A stretch of 34,846 nucleotides of DNA, from contig JANYCF010000034.1 in NCBI GenBank assembly GCA_025360455.1, positions 1 through 34,846 of the forward strand, in the 5' to 3' direction. A program made the translations under genes and the position numbers. Numbering within the stretch: position 1 is the stretch's first letter; each line of letters opens with the position of its first letter. Under the pieces are notes generated by a model, which saw nothing but the letters and a program-made list of their open reading frames with translations, did no database searches and was not told the DNA's origin. The DNA is from Opitutaceae bacterium. GTDB lineage: Bacteria; Verrucomicrobiota; Verrucomicrobiia; Opitutales; Opitutaceae. Shown piece after piece: positions 1 to 11,731 of the stretch.

Positions 1-1
1 C

Positions 2-3991
<3,990 letters not shown>

Positions 3992-3993
3992 GC

Positions 3994-4016
3994 TGTAGGA
4001 GCCTGTTTACAGGCGA
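3994..4016. repeat. REP family A, single unit
   Basis: This is a single copy of the family-A REP: TGTAGGAGC, then a CTG-TTTA-CAG hairpin, then GCGAC. It begins three bases after the rpoC stop codon. The same unit occurs as inverted pairs at 11638, 25475, 32363 and 32974. Confidence 0.85.
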
Positions 4017-4023
4017 CCCTTTC

Positions 4024-4053
4024 AAGCCGCAGACAAAAGTCTGCGGCTTTTTT
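4024..4053 (+). terminator. Intrinsic terminator of rpoC
   Basis: A perfect 11-bp stem (AAGCCGCAGAC paired with GTCTGCGGCTT) with an AAAA loop is followed by a run of T. It lies 33 bases after the rpoC stop and has the standard form of a Rho-independent terminator. Confidence 0.93.
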
Positions 4054-4159
4054 ATGTCATCGCGAGGCGCGTTCGAACAAATGTTTGTAGCCTGCTTTTT
4101 TGCGAAAGCGTCGCTCTGGAGACCGCATAGGCAGCGGAAGGTAGAGGTGATAGTCTGGT

Positions 4160-4297
4160 CGTAATGATGACCATTACGTATCGGGAGCTCTGGGTGCCTC
4201 AGAGATACTGTCGTGGTTGGCATAGAGGTGCGGACGTAATGGTGACCATTACGTCGTAGCCTTTCGTGCCAACCACACAGGGAAATGAGGGGCACCC
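4160..4297. repeat. Concentric nested palindrome in the rpoC-ppk1 convergent gap
   Basis: Two copies of a CGTAATG(G/A)TGACCATTACG palindrome are centred near 4169 and 4244. The second copy is the core of a larger inverted repeat with three further arms sharing one centre: GGGTGCC (4192-4198) with GGCACCC (4291-4297), GTGGTTGGCA (4213-4222) with TGCCAACCAC (4267-4276), and ACGTAATGG with CCATTACGT (4234-4254). It lies between two convergent genes, after the rpoC terminator and before the ppk1 stop. No gene is seen here. The function is unknown. It could be a mobile repeat, a structured RNA end or a protein-binding site. Confidence 0.7.
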
Positions 4298-4325
4298 ACA
4301 GCGGACGCTTACCATTGATCCCGCC

Positions 4326-6512
4326 TCAACTCACCACTTCGATTTGCTCGGTGGCGCGTTTCTGGGCGACGCCCATGAAATGTTTCTGTGCGGAAAAAGC
4401 CGCCTCACCTTCTTTGCGGACGGGCGGCACGTAGAGTCCGTCGGATTGCAGGACACGGGCATCGACGTTGTCGCGGAGCTCGGCCGGGAGGAGATCTTCG
4501 GTAATACGGCGTTTGATTTCCGGATCGTTGATGGGGAAGAGCGCTTCGACGCGGCGGAAAAAATTGCGCGTCATCCAGTCGGCGCTGCCGCAGTAGAGGA
4601 GCGGCGCGCCGCCATTCTCGAAATAATAGATGCGCGAGTGTTCCAGGAAACGGCCGATGATATTGCGGATGCGGATATTTTCGCTGAGGCCTTTGACTCC
4701 GGGAACGAGGCAGCAGGTGGAGCGGACGATGAGATCGATCTGTACCCCGGCCTGCGAGGCGGCGTAAAGATTTTCCATCGTCACTTTGTCCACGAGTTTG
4801 TTCATCTTGGCGATAATGCGCGCGGGTTTCCCGGCGGCCGCATTGGCGGCTTCGTTGGCGATGAGCTCTTGGATACGCGAATGGAGATTAAACGGCGCCA
4901 CGAGCAGGTGTTTGAATTCGGGTGAGCGGCCGAAACCGGTGAGCGAGTTGAAGAGTTGGGCGACTTCGGCGGTGATCTCGGGATTGCAAGTGAAGAGGCT
5001 AAGATCGGTGTAGAGGCGGGCCGTTTTGGGGTTGTAGTTGCCTGTACCGAGATGGACGTAGCGACGGAGACTGTCGCCTTCCTGGCGGACGATCAGACTG
5101 CATTTGCAATGGGTCTTGTGGCCGACGAGGCCGAACACCACATGCACGCCGGCTTCTTCCAATTCTTTCGCCCACTTGATATTGTTGGCTTCATCGAAAC
5201 GGGCCTTCAGTTCTACGAGCGCGGTAACTTGTTTGCCGTTGCGTGATGCCTGGATGAGGGCGCCGATGATCGGGGAATCGCCGCTGGTGCGGTAGAGTGT
5301 CTGTTTGATGGCGAGCACGCTCGGATCGCGTGCAGCCTGCTCGACAAAATCAACCACCGGGGTGAATGATTCGTAGGGATGATGCAGGAGGATATCGCGC
5401 TCTTGCATGGTGGCAAAGAGGGTGGCCGCGGCCCGCAGGCTCGGCAGCTCCACCGGCGTGAAGACAGGATATTTCAGATCGGGCCGGTCGACGAAATCGG
5501 ACAGGCTCGTCATGCGCACGAGATTCAACGGGCCATCGAGTTGAAAAACGTACTCGGGGGACAGTGCGAGATTTTCGCAGAGCAGGGTGAAGACGGGCTC
5601 GGGTGCACCGGCCTCGATCTCCAGGCGGACGGCGGCTCCGCGGCGGAGATTGCGCAGTTCTTCCTCGATGCGCTTCAGGAGATTATCGGCCTCTTCGTCG
5701 TCGATGTAGAGGTCGCTGTTGCGGGTGACGCGGAAGGCGTGTGAGCTCTTGATCCGGTAGCCGGGGAAAAGGTCGCCGGCGCAGAGTTTGATGATCTCGC
5801 TCAGGAAAATAAATTTTTGCGGCTCTGAGGCGGGTCGGCTTTCGGCGTTCGGGCCGGGCATGATCTGCACAATCCGCGGCAGGCTGCGTGGCACCGGGAG
5901 GACCGCCATCAGGTTTTCCAGTTCGGGCGTCTCGGGGTTATCGAGGGAGACGATGACGTTGAGCGTTTTATTGGCGATCTGGGGAAATGGATGCGATTGG
6001 TCGATGGCCAGCGGCGTGAGCACCGGGTGCACTTGCTTGGCAAAATAATCCACCATCCAGCTGCGCTCGGCGGCATTCAATTGGTCGCCGGTTTTGAAAG
6101 TGATTTTTTCTTTCGCCAAAGCCGGCACCAGCAGGTCGTTCCAGCAGGCATATTGTTCTTTCACCAGCTTCGTGATGTCGGTGAACGCCCGCTTCAATTG
6201 CTCGCGTGGGGTGAGACCGTCGAGGCTGAGCTCGCCGCTGGTCGAGTCTTTTTGCTGCATCAATCCGGCAATGCGGATCTCGAAAAATTCGTCGAGATTG
6301 GAGCTGACGATGGCGAGAAATTTGGTCCGTTCGAGGAGGGGATTGGCTTCGTTCTGGGCCTGCTCCAGGACGCGGCGGTTGAAGGCCAGCCAGCTCAGCT
6401 CGCGGTTGGCGTAGACAATCTTCCCTCCGCCGGCGGCAGTTTGGGCGATCGATTTGCCGGTCTTGGCCGTGATCTTGGTGGAACGTTGTTTGACGCGGGG
6501 CGTGGGTGACAT
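4326..6512 (-). CDS. ppk1: Polyphosphate kinase 1
   Basis: This enzyme reversibly transfers the gamma phosphate of ATP to polyphosphate. The 728 residues match the family length (E. coli about 690) plus an N-terminal basic extension of about 30 residues. The N-terminal domain begins at NRELSWLAFNRRVL (about 36-49), followed by SSNLDEFF. The phospholipase-D-like catalytic part has KTHCK with the phospho-accepting His at about 468, then YVHLGTGNYNPKTARLYTD, and the second catalytic His in RFLEH at about 625. The C-terminal SADWMTRN motif is present. The ATG at 6512 gives the canonical N-terminus. No Shine-Dalgarno sequence precedes it; the upstream stretch is pyrimidine-rich. It is divergent from the polyphosphate:AMP phosphotransferase gene across a 267-base gap that presumably holds both promoters. 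No convincing promoter or Pho box was recognised there. Confidence 0.97.
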   Translation of the reverse strand: MSPTPRVKQRSTKITAKTGKSIAQTAAGGGKIVYANRELSWLAFNRRVLEQAQNEANPLLERTKFLAIVSSNLDEFFEIRIAGLMQQKDSTSGELSLDGLTPREQLKRAFTDITKLVKEQYACWNDLLVPALAKEKITFKTGDQLNAAERSWMVDYFAKQVHPVLTPLAIDQSHPFPQIANKTLNVIVSLDNPETPELENLMAVLPVPRSLPRIVQIMPGPNAESRPASEPQKFIFLSEIIKLCAGDLFPGYRIKSSHAFRVTRNSDLYIDDEEADNLLKRIEEELRNLRRGAAVRLEIEAGAPEPVFTLLCENLALSPEYVFQLDGPLNLVRMTSLSDFVDRPDLKYPVFTPVELPSLRAAATLFATMQERDILLHHPYESFTPVVDFVEQAARDPSVLAIKQTLYRTSGDSPIIGALIQASRNGKQVTALVELKARFDEANNIKWAKELEEAGVHVVFGLVGHKTHCKCSLIVRQEGDSLRRYVHLGTGNYNPKTARLYTDLSLFTCNPEITAEVAQLFNSLTGFGRSPEFKHLLVAPFNLHSRIQELIANEAANAAAGKPARIIAKMNKLVDKVTMENLYAASQAGVQIDLIVRSTCCLVPGVKGLSENIRIRNIIGRFLEHSRIYYFENGGAPLLYCGSADWMTRNFFRRVEALFPINDPEIKRRITEDLLPAELRDNVDARVLQSDGLYVPPVRKEGEAAFSAQKHFMGVAQKRATEQIEVVS

Positions 6513-6779
6513 GGCGGGGGAAGGACAGTAAGGCTAAAGAATAGTACCGAGTCAAACGAGGGAAACTTCAGGCGTCACCAGAATGTAACAGAAGGTGGGC
6601 TGGCTGTGCTCATTTCGTTCATTTTCAAAAAATGCCGTGGTTAGCGGAGAACATTTGAGGTTGGCTGGCTGAGGGTATTGCTTTCGTCTCCTTCGGATAC
6701 TTGCGCGACAATGTCTTGGGGCGTACGGCTTAAATCTCCGGCTCGACATGTTTAGGCGGCACCGCAAACTTGCCGATAC

Positions 6780-8255
6780 ATGGCGCCAGCAAAGCAGCGA
6801 CTCTCCAAACGAACCTACCAAGCCCGGGCCCAGATGCTCCGCGAGGAGCTTGTGGAGTTGCAGGTGGAGTTGAAGAAAGTGCCCTTCAAGGTGCTGCTCA
6901 TTCTCGCCGGACCCGAAGGCGCGGGGCGCGGCGCATTGCTCAATACTCTGGCCGAGTGGCTCGATCCGCGCGGCGTGGAAACGTTTTCCTATCACACTCC
7001 AACCGACAACGAACTGGCTCACCCGCACCAATGGCGCTTCTGGCGGAGCCTCCCCGGGATCGGCCGGATCGGACTCTACGCGGGTTCCTGGTATACCGAG
7101 ACGCTGCGCGAAGAGGCGCGGAGCAAAAGCGCCCTGGGCCATATCGCCGAAGAAGCGGCCCGCATCCGCGACTTCGAAAAATTGTTGGCCGATAACGGCA
7201 CGCTCATCGTCAAGGTCTGGCTGCAACTTTCCAAAGAAGCACAAGGCCGCCGGCTCCGCACCCTGCGGGCCGATCCCGCCACGGCGTGGCGCGTGACCGA
7301 CGAGGATTGGCAGCACCATCGCATCTATGACCGGCTCGATCAGACCGCTCAACTCATCCGGGCCAGCACCGATCGCCCGGGCGCGCACTGGACGATCATC
7401 GACGTGGAGGACGAACGTGCCCGTGATCTCAAGGTGGGCCAGCTCCTACTCACGCAGTTTCGGTCACAGCAGAAAAAAATCGCCCGCCTAAATCCGGCGA
7501 AGGCGTCGTCGGTGGCGAAGCCGTTGCGGCCTTCGGGCTTGAAGCGGTTGTTGGCGCTGCCGCTGGATCAGGATTTGTCGGAGAAGGATTACGATGCGTT
7601 GCGCGAGAAATGGCTTGGCCGCTTGAATCAGTCTGTGCGCGCCGCCCTTACCGCGAAGCGCTCCCTCGTCTTTGCTTTCGAGGGCTGGGATGCGGCAGGG
7701 AAGGGCGGGGCCATCCGCCGGCTCACGAGTGCGCTCGATCCGCGGGACTACAGTGTGATCCCCGTGGCAAAGCCCACCGACGAGGAGAAGCACGCGCATT
7801 ATCTCTGGCGTTTCTGGCGCGACATCCCGCGCGACGGCCGCATGGCGGTGTTTGATCGCTCCTGGTATGGCCGCGTGCTGGTGGAACGTGTGGAAGGGTT
7901 TTGTCGTGTGGACGAATGGAAACGCGCCTTCGGCGAGATCAATGCGTTCGAAAAGGAGATGACCGATCACGGCACGATTGTCCTGAAATACTGGTTGCAC
8001 GTATCGCACGAGGAGCAGCTGCGTCGTTTCCGCGAACGCGAGTCCACGCCGCACAAGCAGCACAAGATGACGCCCGAAGACTGGCGCAACCGCCGCCAGC
8101 GCGGCGCCTACGAAATCGCCGTCGGCGACATGCTCGCACTCACGGATAAAGCGAACGCGCCGTGGCACCTCGTGCCCGCCGACAACAAACGTTTTGCTCG
8201 GTTGGAAGTCCTCCGTTCCGCCAGCCGCCAGATCGAGGCCGCGTTGGAGCTCTGA
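6780..8255 (+). CDS. pap: Polyphosphate:AMP phosphotransferase (two-domain PPK2 family)
   Basis: It is predicted to phosphorylate AMP to ADP using polyphosphate. The 491 residues contain two PPK2 domains, the layout of the duplicated PPK2 class typified by Acinetobacter PAP. The N-terminal domain has a weakened P-loop (GPEGAGRG at about 44-51) and HQWRFWRSLP. The C-terminal domain has a full Walker A (GWDAAGKG at about 302-309), YLWRFWRDIP and the lid/Walker B region DRSWYGRVLVERVEGF at about 359-374. By family precedent the C-terminal half is the active one and the N-terminal half is degenerate. The divergent ppk1 makes the polymer and this enzyme spends it, so the pair forms a phosphate and energy store. 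No Shine-Dalgarno sequence is seen. AMP as acceptor is inferred from architecture; ADP or other nucleotides are possible. Confidence 0.93.
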   Translation: MAPAKQRLSKRTYQARAQMLREELVELQVELKKVPFKVLLILAGPEGAGRGALLNTLAEWLDPRGVETFSYHTPTDNELAHPHQWRFWRSLPGIGRIGLYAGSWYTETLREEARSKSALGHIAEEAARIRDFEKLLADNGTLIVKVWLQLSKEAQGRRLRTLRADPATAWRVTDEDWQHHRIYDRLDQTAQLIRASTDRPGAHWTIIDVEDERARDLKVGQLLLTQFRSQQKKIARLNPAKASSVAKPLRPSGLKRLLALPLDQDLSEKDYDALREKWLGRLNQSVRAALTAKRSLVFAFEGWDAAGKGGAIRRLTSALDPRDYSVIPVAKPTDEEKHAHYLWRFWRDIPRDGRMAVFDRSWYGRVLVERVEGFCRVDEWKRAFGEINAFEKEMTDHGTIVLKYWLHVSHEEQLRRFRERESTPHKQHKMTPEDWRNRRQRGAYEIAVGDMLALTDKANAPWHLVPADNKRFARLEVLRSASRQIEAALEL

Positions 8256-8306
8256 GTTGGGGGGCGCTCTTGGCTGTAGCCACAGGCCTCCGTGCCTGTG
8301 GGATTG

Positions 8307-8371
8307 GGTGGAACGCGGCCTCCGGACGCGTTTTCTCGTGCGAGCGAACCAACTCGTCCAGCTTGTCCGTC
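8307..8371. repeat. REP family C, degenerate copy
   Basis: It starts GGTGGAACGCGGCCTCCGGA and continues with ACGCG...TTTT...GCGAACCAACTCGTCCAG. This matches the left arm and centre of the perfect family-C palindrome at 21887-21956, but the right arm is decayed. Confidence 0.6.
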
Positions 8372-8468
8372 GAAGCCTTGGCGAAGTCGGAAGAGCCGGG
8401 TTCCAGCTTTCAGTGCCCAAATTATACACTAATCTGAATATTTCATACCTCAAATCTCCCGATCCTTT

Positions 8469-8626
8469 TCACAGAGGGCACAGAGGCTGACACAGAGGGA
8501 GAAGGAGTGTACAAAGTATGGGAGGTTCTCGCGCCGATAAGCTAGCGCGAACGTCGAATCCGAAAGTCGAATCTGTGTTTTTCGCTCTGTGACCTCTGTG
8601 CTCCTCTTTCGGTCTCTGTGTCTCAA
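8469..8626. repeat. ACAGAG-type imperfect inverted repeat
   Basis: The left arm (8469-8502) reads TTCACAGAGGGCACAGAGG and then ACACAGAGGGA. The right arm (8583-8625) reads CGCTCTGTGACCTCTGTG and then TCTCTGTGTCTC, which is the same words in inverted orientation. About 70 bases separate the arms. It does not resemble the other REP families here. Confidence 0.55.
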
Positions 8627-8756
8627 AAATTTTCTTGATTTGAGGGTGAAATTTCCGGGCTGAGACTTATGCCTCAATCGCATGGATATTTTGGCTAAGA
8701 ACACGCAGTTCGGTTCGTATAAGAATTAGAAACACGGCACAGTTTGATTTACGGCT

Positions 8757-8820
8757 CGTCCCACTTACTATTTCTACTCGCTACCCGCTACTCGCTGCTC
8801 ACTACTTCTCGTCCGTCCCC
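8757..8820. repeat. Degenerate CTACTCGCTAC tract before acpS
   Basis: Loosely repeated words of the type CTACTCGCTACC, CTACTCGCTGCTCACTACTT run up to the ATG of acpS. Similar tracts occur at 13410, 14535 and 14619, always at gene boundaries. Confidence 0.55.
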
Positions 8821-8821
8821 C

Positions 8822-9238
8822 ATGAACATCTCCCTTCCACCCGCCGGAATTCTGATCGGTATCGGTTGCGATATCATCGATGTCGAGCGCATCCAGTCCG
8901 CGTTGCGGCGGCACGGGGATCATTTCATTAAACGGGTTTTCACGGAAGAGGAGCAGGCCTATTGCGGTGCGCTTAAATATCCGCACAAACACTACGCGGC
9001 GCGCTGGGCCGCAAAGGAAGCCGTGTCGAAGGCGTTTTCCACCGGCATCGGTCCAGAGCTCGGATGGACTTCCATTTCGGTTTATCATGGCGAACGCCAT
9101 CAACCACTGATCCGCCTCGACGCCAAAGCGCAGGTGTTGCTCGAACAGGTAGGCGCCACGCATGTTCATCTCACGCTTTCGCACAGCGACAACCAGGCGA
9201 TGGCCGTCGCCGCCTTAGTGAAGCATATCCAGTCGTGA
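8822..9238 (+). CDS. acpS: Holo-[acyl-carrier-protein] synthase
   Basis: This enzyme transfers 4'-phosphopantetheine from CoA to the conserved serine of acyl carrier protein. The 138 residues fit the AcpS family (about 120-130). The metal-binding residues are in IGIGCDIIDVERI (Asp about 17) and WAAKEAVSKAF (Glu about 66). The C-terminal block LTLSHSDNQAMAVAALV is also typical. The ATG at 8822 was chosen over the upstream ATG at 8744 because the extra 26 codons come from the CTACTCGC tract and match nothing in the family. No Shine-Dalgarno sequence is present; a C/T-rich stretch precedes the start. Confidence 0.95.
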   Translation: MNISLPPAGILIGIGCDIIDVERIQSALRRHGDHFIKRVFTEEEQAYCGALKYPHKHYAARWAAKEAVSKAFSTGIGPELGWTSISVYHGERHQPLIRLDAKAQVLLEQVGATHVHLTLSHSDNQAMAVAALVKHIQS

Positions 9239-9351
9239 GTAATGTCTGGAAATCTTTGTTCGATGTAGGGCCGGCGCTTGTCGCCGTGCCGCTCGGTTGG
9301 CATGCGCGTGGCGTGTCGCAAGGGGAAGCCCTGCTGTTCTGAAAGGCAATT

Positions 9352-9924
9352 ATGGGCTCTTTTTTATCAGGCAAGTTATCCGCCGCCAAGACCGGCTGGT
9401 TGCTGGCCCTGCTCTTTTTCGGCTGGCTCGCTTTTCTGATGATGCCCGGCCCCACGCCCAAACCGAAGCCGGTGCCTACTTACATTCCGCCGCCATCGTC
9501 GCGGTTGGTGGCATTGGGTTTGCCGGATAACCCCGATCTCGAACACCTGCCGGATTTCTTTGCTTTGTTTGCCGACAAGGCGGAATGGAAAGACGACAAG
9601 ACGATCTTCGCGTACTGGAATCCCGGATCGAATAGTTATTCGTACTTTTTCGAGGCGACGCGGGTTGATGGGGCTATTCGTTTTAAGACGATTTCTGAAC
9701 CGGATCCGAATAAGTATTGGACTGATGAGCGAACTTTGGATGGAAGTTTATTTCGTTTCTATTGGTCATTTGATGTTGTGGTGCCGAAAATAGGATCACT
9801 GACCAGCGTGGATTCATCTGGAACCGCACCGCTCAAATTGCCGATTAACAGTGATTACGTGCGGATCGTAATTCCACCGCCAGAATTTAAACTCCCGGCG
9901 TTAGATTTGGAGCAAAAGAAGTAA
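9352..9924 (+). CDS. Membrane-anchored hypothetical protein
   Basis: The product is not recognised. It has 190 residues with one N-terminal hydrophobic segment (about 15-32, TGWLLALLFFGWLAFLMM). A proline-rich linker (PGPTPKPKPVP...PPP) follows, then a presumably exported domain rich in aromatic residues (YWNPGSNSYSYFFEA, FRFYWSFDVVVPK). It could be a signal-anchor protein facing the periplasm. A GAAAGG at 9341-9346, five bases before the ATG, is one of the few credible ribosome-binding sites in the window. Codons between about 9600 and 9880 are visibly more AT-rich than the neighbours, which may indicate recent acquisition or weak selection. It lies 22 bases before nnr, so co-transcription is likely. 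Confidence 0.65.
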   Translation: MGSFLSGKLSAAKTGWLLALLFFGWLAFLMMPGPTPKPKPVPTYIPPPSSRLVALGLPDNPDLEHLPDFFALFADKAEWKDDKTIFAYWNPGSNSYSYFFEATRVDGAIRFKTISEPDPNKYWTDERTLDGSLFRFYWSFDVVVPKIGSLTSVDSSGTAPLKLPINSDYVRIVIPPPEFKLPALDLEQKK

Positions 9925-9946
9925 TTCCGTGTAGAGATTTTTCGCC

Positions 9947-11566
9947 ATGACACAGACTCCTTCCCATCCCGTGCTCTCCTGCTCTGAGGCTAAGACCTGG
10001 GAATCCAGTATGCTTAAGGATGAAACGTCAGAGTGGGCTGCGATGCAGCAAGCGGGAACAGCCATTGCTCACGCCGCGCTGAACGACTTCAAGGAAATCG
10101 GCGATCTGCCGGACCACGCTCGTTTGCTCGTGCTTGTCGGCAAAGGTCACAACGGCGGCGATGCGTTGCTGGCGGCGAAGATGATCTTGGAGCAATACCC
10201 GCATGCCACCGCCGAGGTGGTGTTCTGTTTTGGCGAGGCGGCGTTGCGCCCGCTGGCAAAGCGTTCGCTCGCTGCCTTGCGTGGCACGGGTCTCCCGACC
10301 CGTGTTCGTACGATTCACATGGGACCGGAGTCCCATGCCACCGCTTACGACCTCTCCCTCGACGGTATTTTTGGCTTCCAGTTCCGTCCCCCGCTCGACC
10401 CTGCGAACGCCGAGCTGATTGCTCGCGTGAACTCGCACCCGCACATCAAGCTTCGCGCCGCCGTCGATCTGCCGAGTGGGCTGGGGGAGACCAACGCCGA
10501 CACCATCTTTCGCGCCGACTTCACCTACGCCACCGGTATCGTGAAGTCCCCCGTGATCGAGGCTGCGAATGCCGCTCACGTCGGCCGCCTCCGTTATTTG
10601 GATTTGGGGTTCTTTGAGGTAGGGCGGGTTATCCCTAACCCGCCGTCTTTGCCTGTGTCTGTTGTTGTAGGTGGCGCGCTTGCCGCGCCACGTTGCGCGA
10701 CAAGCACGCCACCTACCTGTAATTTCGGAAACGTGGTCGATCGCATTCTCCTCCCTGCCATCCTCCAACCCCTCGCCCAACTGCGCCCGGCGCAAACCGA
10801 CAAACGCACCTACGGCCATCTCTTCGTGCTTGGCGGCTCCCGCAACTATCCCGGCGCCGTGTTGATGACGGTGCAGGCCGCACTGCGCAGCGGAGTGGGG
10901 CTGCTCACCGCTTTCGTTCCCGAATCACTCGTCCCCGAATACGCCGTACGCTTTCCTGAAGCGATGTGGGTAGGCCTGCCGCAAACGGCTCAGGGTGGCC
11001 TTGCTCAATTAGGACTGAATCTAGTTCTAGAGAAATTATCTCGAGCGAGCGCACTGGTCATCGGACCTGGGCTGGGGACCGAAACGGAAACGTTGGCCTT
11101 GGTTCAAGCCGTGGTCGCCACCGCCAAGGTGCCGTTTCTGCTCGATGCTGATGCCCTCCGCCCCGAGGTGGTGGCGTCGGCGCGCGGCAAATCGTTCATT
11201 GGGACGCCGCACGCCGGGGAGTTTAAACGGATTGCCGGGGAGCTTTCGCTCCGGGATTTTTGCCAGCAGCGTGGCGCAGTAGTCGTGCAAAAAGGTCCGC
11301 TCACTCGAGTCACCGATGGCGGGGCGGTCTATCACAGTCTTTTTGGTGGGCCGGTATTGGCCCGTGGGGGCAGCGGCGATTTGCTCGCCGGATTGATCGG
11401 CGGCCTGTTGGCGCAAAACCCCGATGATTTGTTGCTCGCCGCCGCGCGTGGAGTGGTGTGGCATGGGCTCGCTGCAGATTTGCTCGCCCGCGATCGGGGC
11501 CAAGTGGCCGTGCAAACGACTCAGCTTCTCGACTACCTCACCCCCGCCTTGCGCGAAGCGCTGTAG
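9947..11566 (+). CDS. nnr: Bifunctional NAD(P)H-hydrate epimerase / ADP-dependent NAD(P)H-hydrate dehydratase
   Basis: It repairs damaged NADH and NADPH. The N-terminal half (NnrE, YjeF_N) epimerises R and S hydrates: GKGHNGGD at about 65-72 and the catalytic Asp in AAVDLPSG at about 174. The C-terminal half (NnrD, ribokinase-like) dehydrates the S form with ADP: LFVLGGSRNYPGA at about 292-304, VIGPGLG about 371, LLDADAL about 398, TPHAGEF about 420, and the glycine loop GGSGDLLAG about 474-482. The 539 residues exceed the usual 490-510. Two palindromic REP-like stretches lie in frame, one encoding about residues 113-131 and one encoding about 225-257 in the interdomain linker. The stop codon TAG (11564-11566) lies within a family-D REP. 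Both catalytic domains otherwise look complete. Confidence 0.95.
   Translation: MTQTPSHPVLSCSEAKTWESSMLKDETSEWAAMQQAGTAIAHAALNDFKEIGDLPDHARLLVLVGKGHNGGDALLAAKMILEQYPHATAEVVFCFGEAALRPLAKRSLAALRGTGLPTRVRTIHMGPESHATAYDLSLDGIFGFQFRPPLDPANAELIARVNSHPHIKLRAAVDLPSGLGETNADTIFRADFTYATGIVKSPVIEAANAAHVGRLRYLDLGFFEVGRVIPNPPSLPVSVVVGGALAAPRCATSTPPTCNFGNVVDRILLPAILQPLAQLRPAQTDKRTYGHLFVLGGSRNYPGAVLMTVQAALRSGVGLLTAFVPESLVPEYAVRFPEAMWVGLPQTAQGGLAQLGLNLVLEKLSRASALVIGPGLGTETETLALVQAVVATAKVPFLLDADALRPEVVASARGKSFIGTPHAGEFKRIAGELSLRDFCQQRGAVVVQKGPLTRVTDGGAVYHSLFGGPVLARGGSGDLLAGLIGGLLAQNPDDLLLAAARGVVWHGLAADLLARDRGQVAVQTTQLLDYLTPALREAL
10283..10340. repeat. REP-like double hairpin inside the nnr reading frame (epimerase domain)
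   Basis: Two adjacent hairpins, CACGGGTC-TCCC-GACCCGTG (10285-10304) and CATGGGAC-CGGA-GTCCCATG (10318-10337), lie in frame in the NnrE domain. They encode GTGLPTRVRTIHMGPESHA. The paired-hairpin layout is that of a REP doublet. Confidence 0.7.
10619..10716. repeat. REP-like double palindrome inside the nnr reading frame (linker)
   Basis: A GGCGGGTTA-TCCC-TAACCCGCC hairpin (10623-10644) is followed by an almost fully palindromic 50-base element. That element begins GTAGGTGGCGCGCTTG and ends CAAGCACGCCACCTAC (10667-10716). Both stay in frame and encode about 30 residues between the two enzyme domains. Confidence 0.78.
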
Positions 11567-11588
11567 GAACGGCTTTATGCCGCGATTG
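11562..11588. repeat. REP family D, single unit overlapping the nnr stop
   Basis: It reads TGTAGGAACGGCTTTATGCC and then GCGATTG. It matches the left arm of the family-D pairs at 13991 and 20234. The TAG inside TGTAGG is the nnr stop codon. Confidence 0.75.
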
Positions 11589-11637
11589 CTGCGTCCGCGT
11601 CGCACATCCCATGATGCCTCCTGAGTTCATTTCTCTT

Positions 11638-11715
11638 TGTCGGAGCCTGTTTACAGGCGACTCAAGGTGTGGACAGTTGGCGGGCATACGTGTCGCCTGT
11701 AAACAGGCTTCTACA
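11638..11715. repeat. REP family A, inverted pair upstream of dprA
   Basis: The left arm is TGTCGGAGCCTGTTTACAGG followed by CGACT. The right arm is TGTCGCCTGTAAACAGGCTT followed by CTACA. About 30 unrelated bases separate them. The pair ends 16 bases before the dprA start, so it lies in its 5' leader. Confidence 0.88.
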
Positions 11716-11731
11716 GGCGAACCTTCTGCCC

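Larger units (their letters stand above)
8256..8821. other. Repeat-filled intergenic region without a gene
   Basis: These 566 bases carry several repeats and no credible gene. There is a short hairpin CCACAGGC...GCCTGTGG at 8280-8301, and a degenerate family-C REP at 8307-8371 (compare 21887). A long imperfect inverted repeat rich in ACAGAG / CTCTGTG lies at 8469-8626. A CTACTCGCTACC-type tract at 8757-8812 runs almost to the acpS start codon. The acpS frame is open back to 8744, but those codons are repeat-derived. Confidence 0.7.

Noticed and set aside
6513-6779. Pho box or strong promoter between ppk1 and the phosphotransferase gene
   Set aside because: No pair of CTGTCAT-like direct repeats and no well-spaced -35/-10 pair could be supported by eye.
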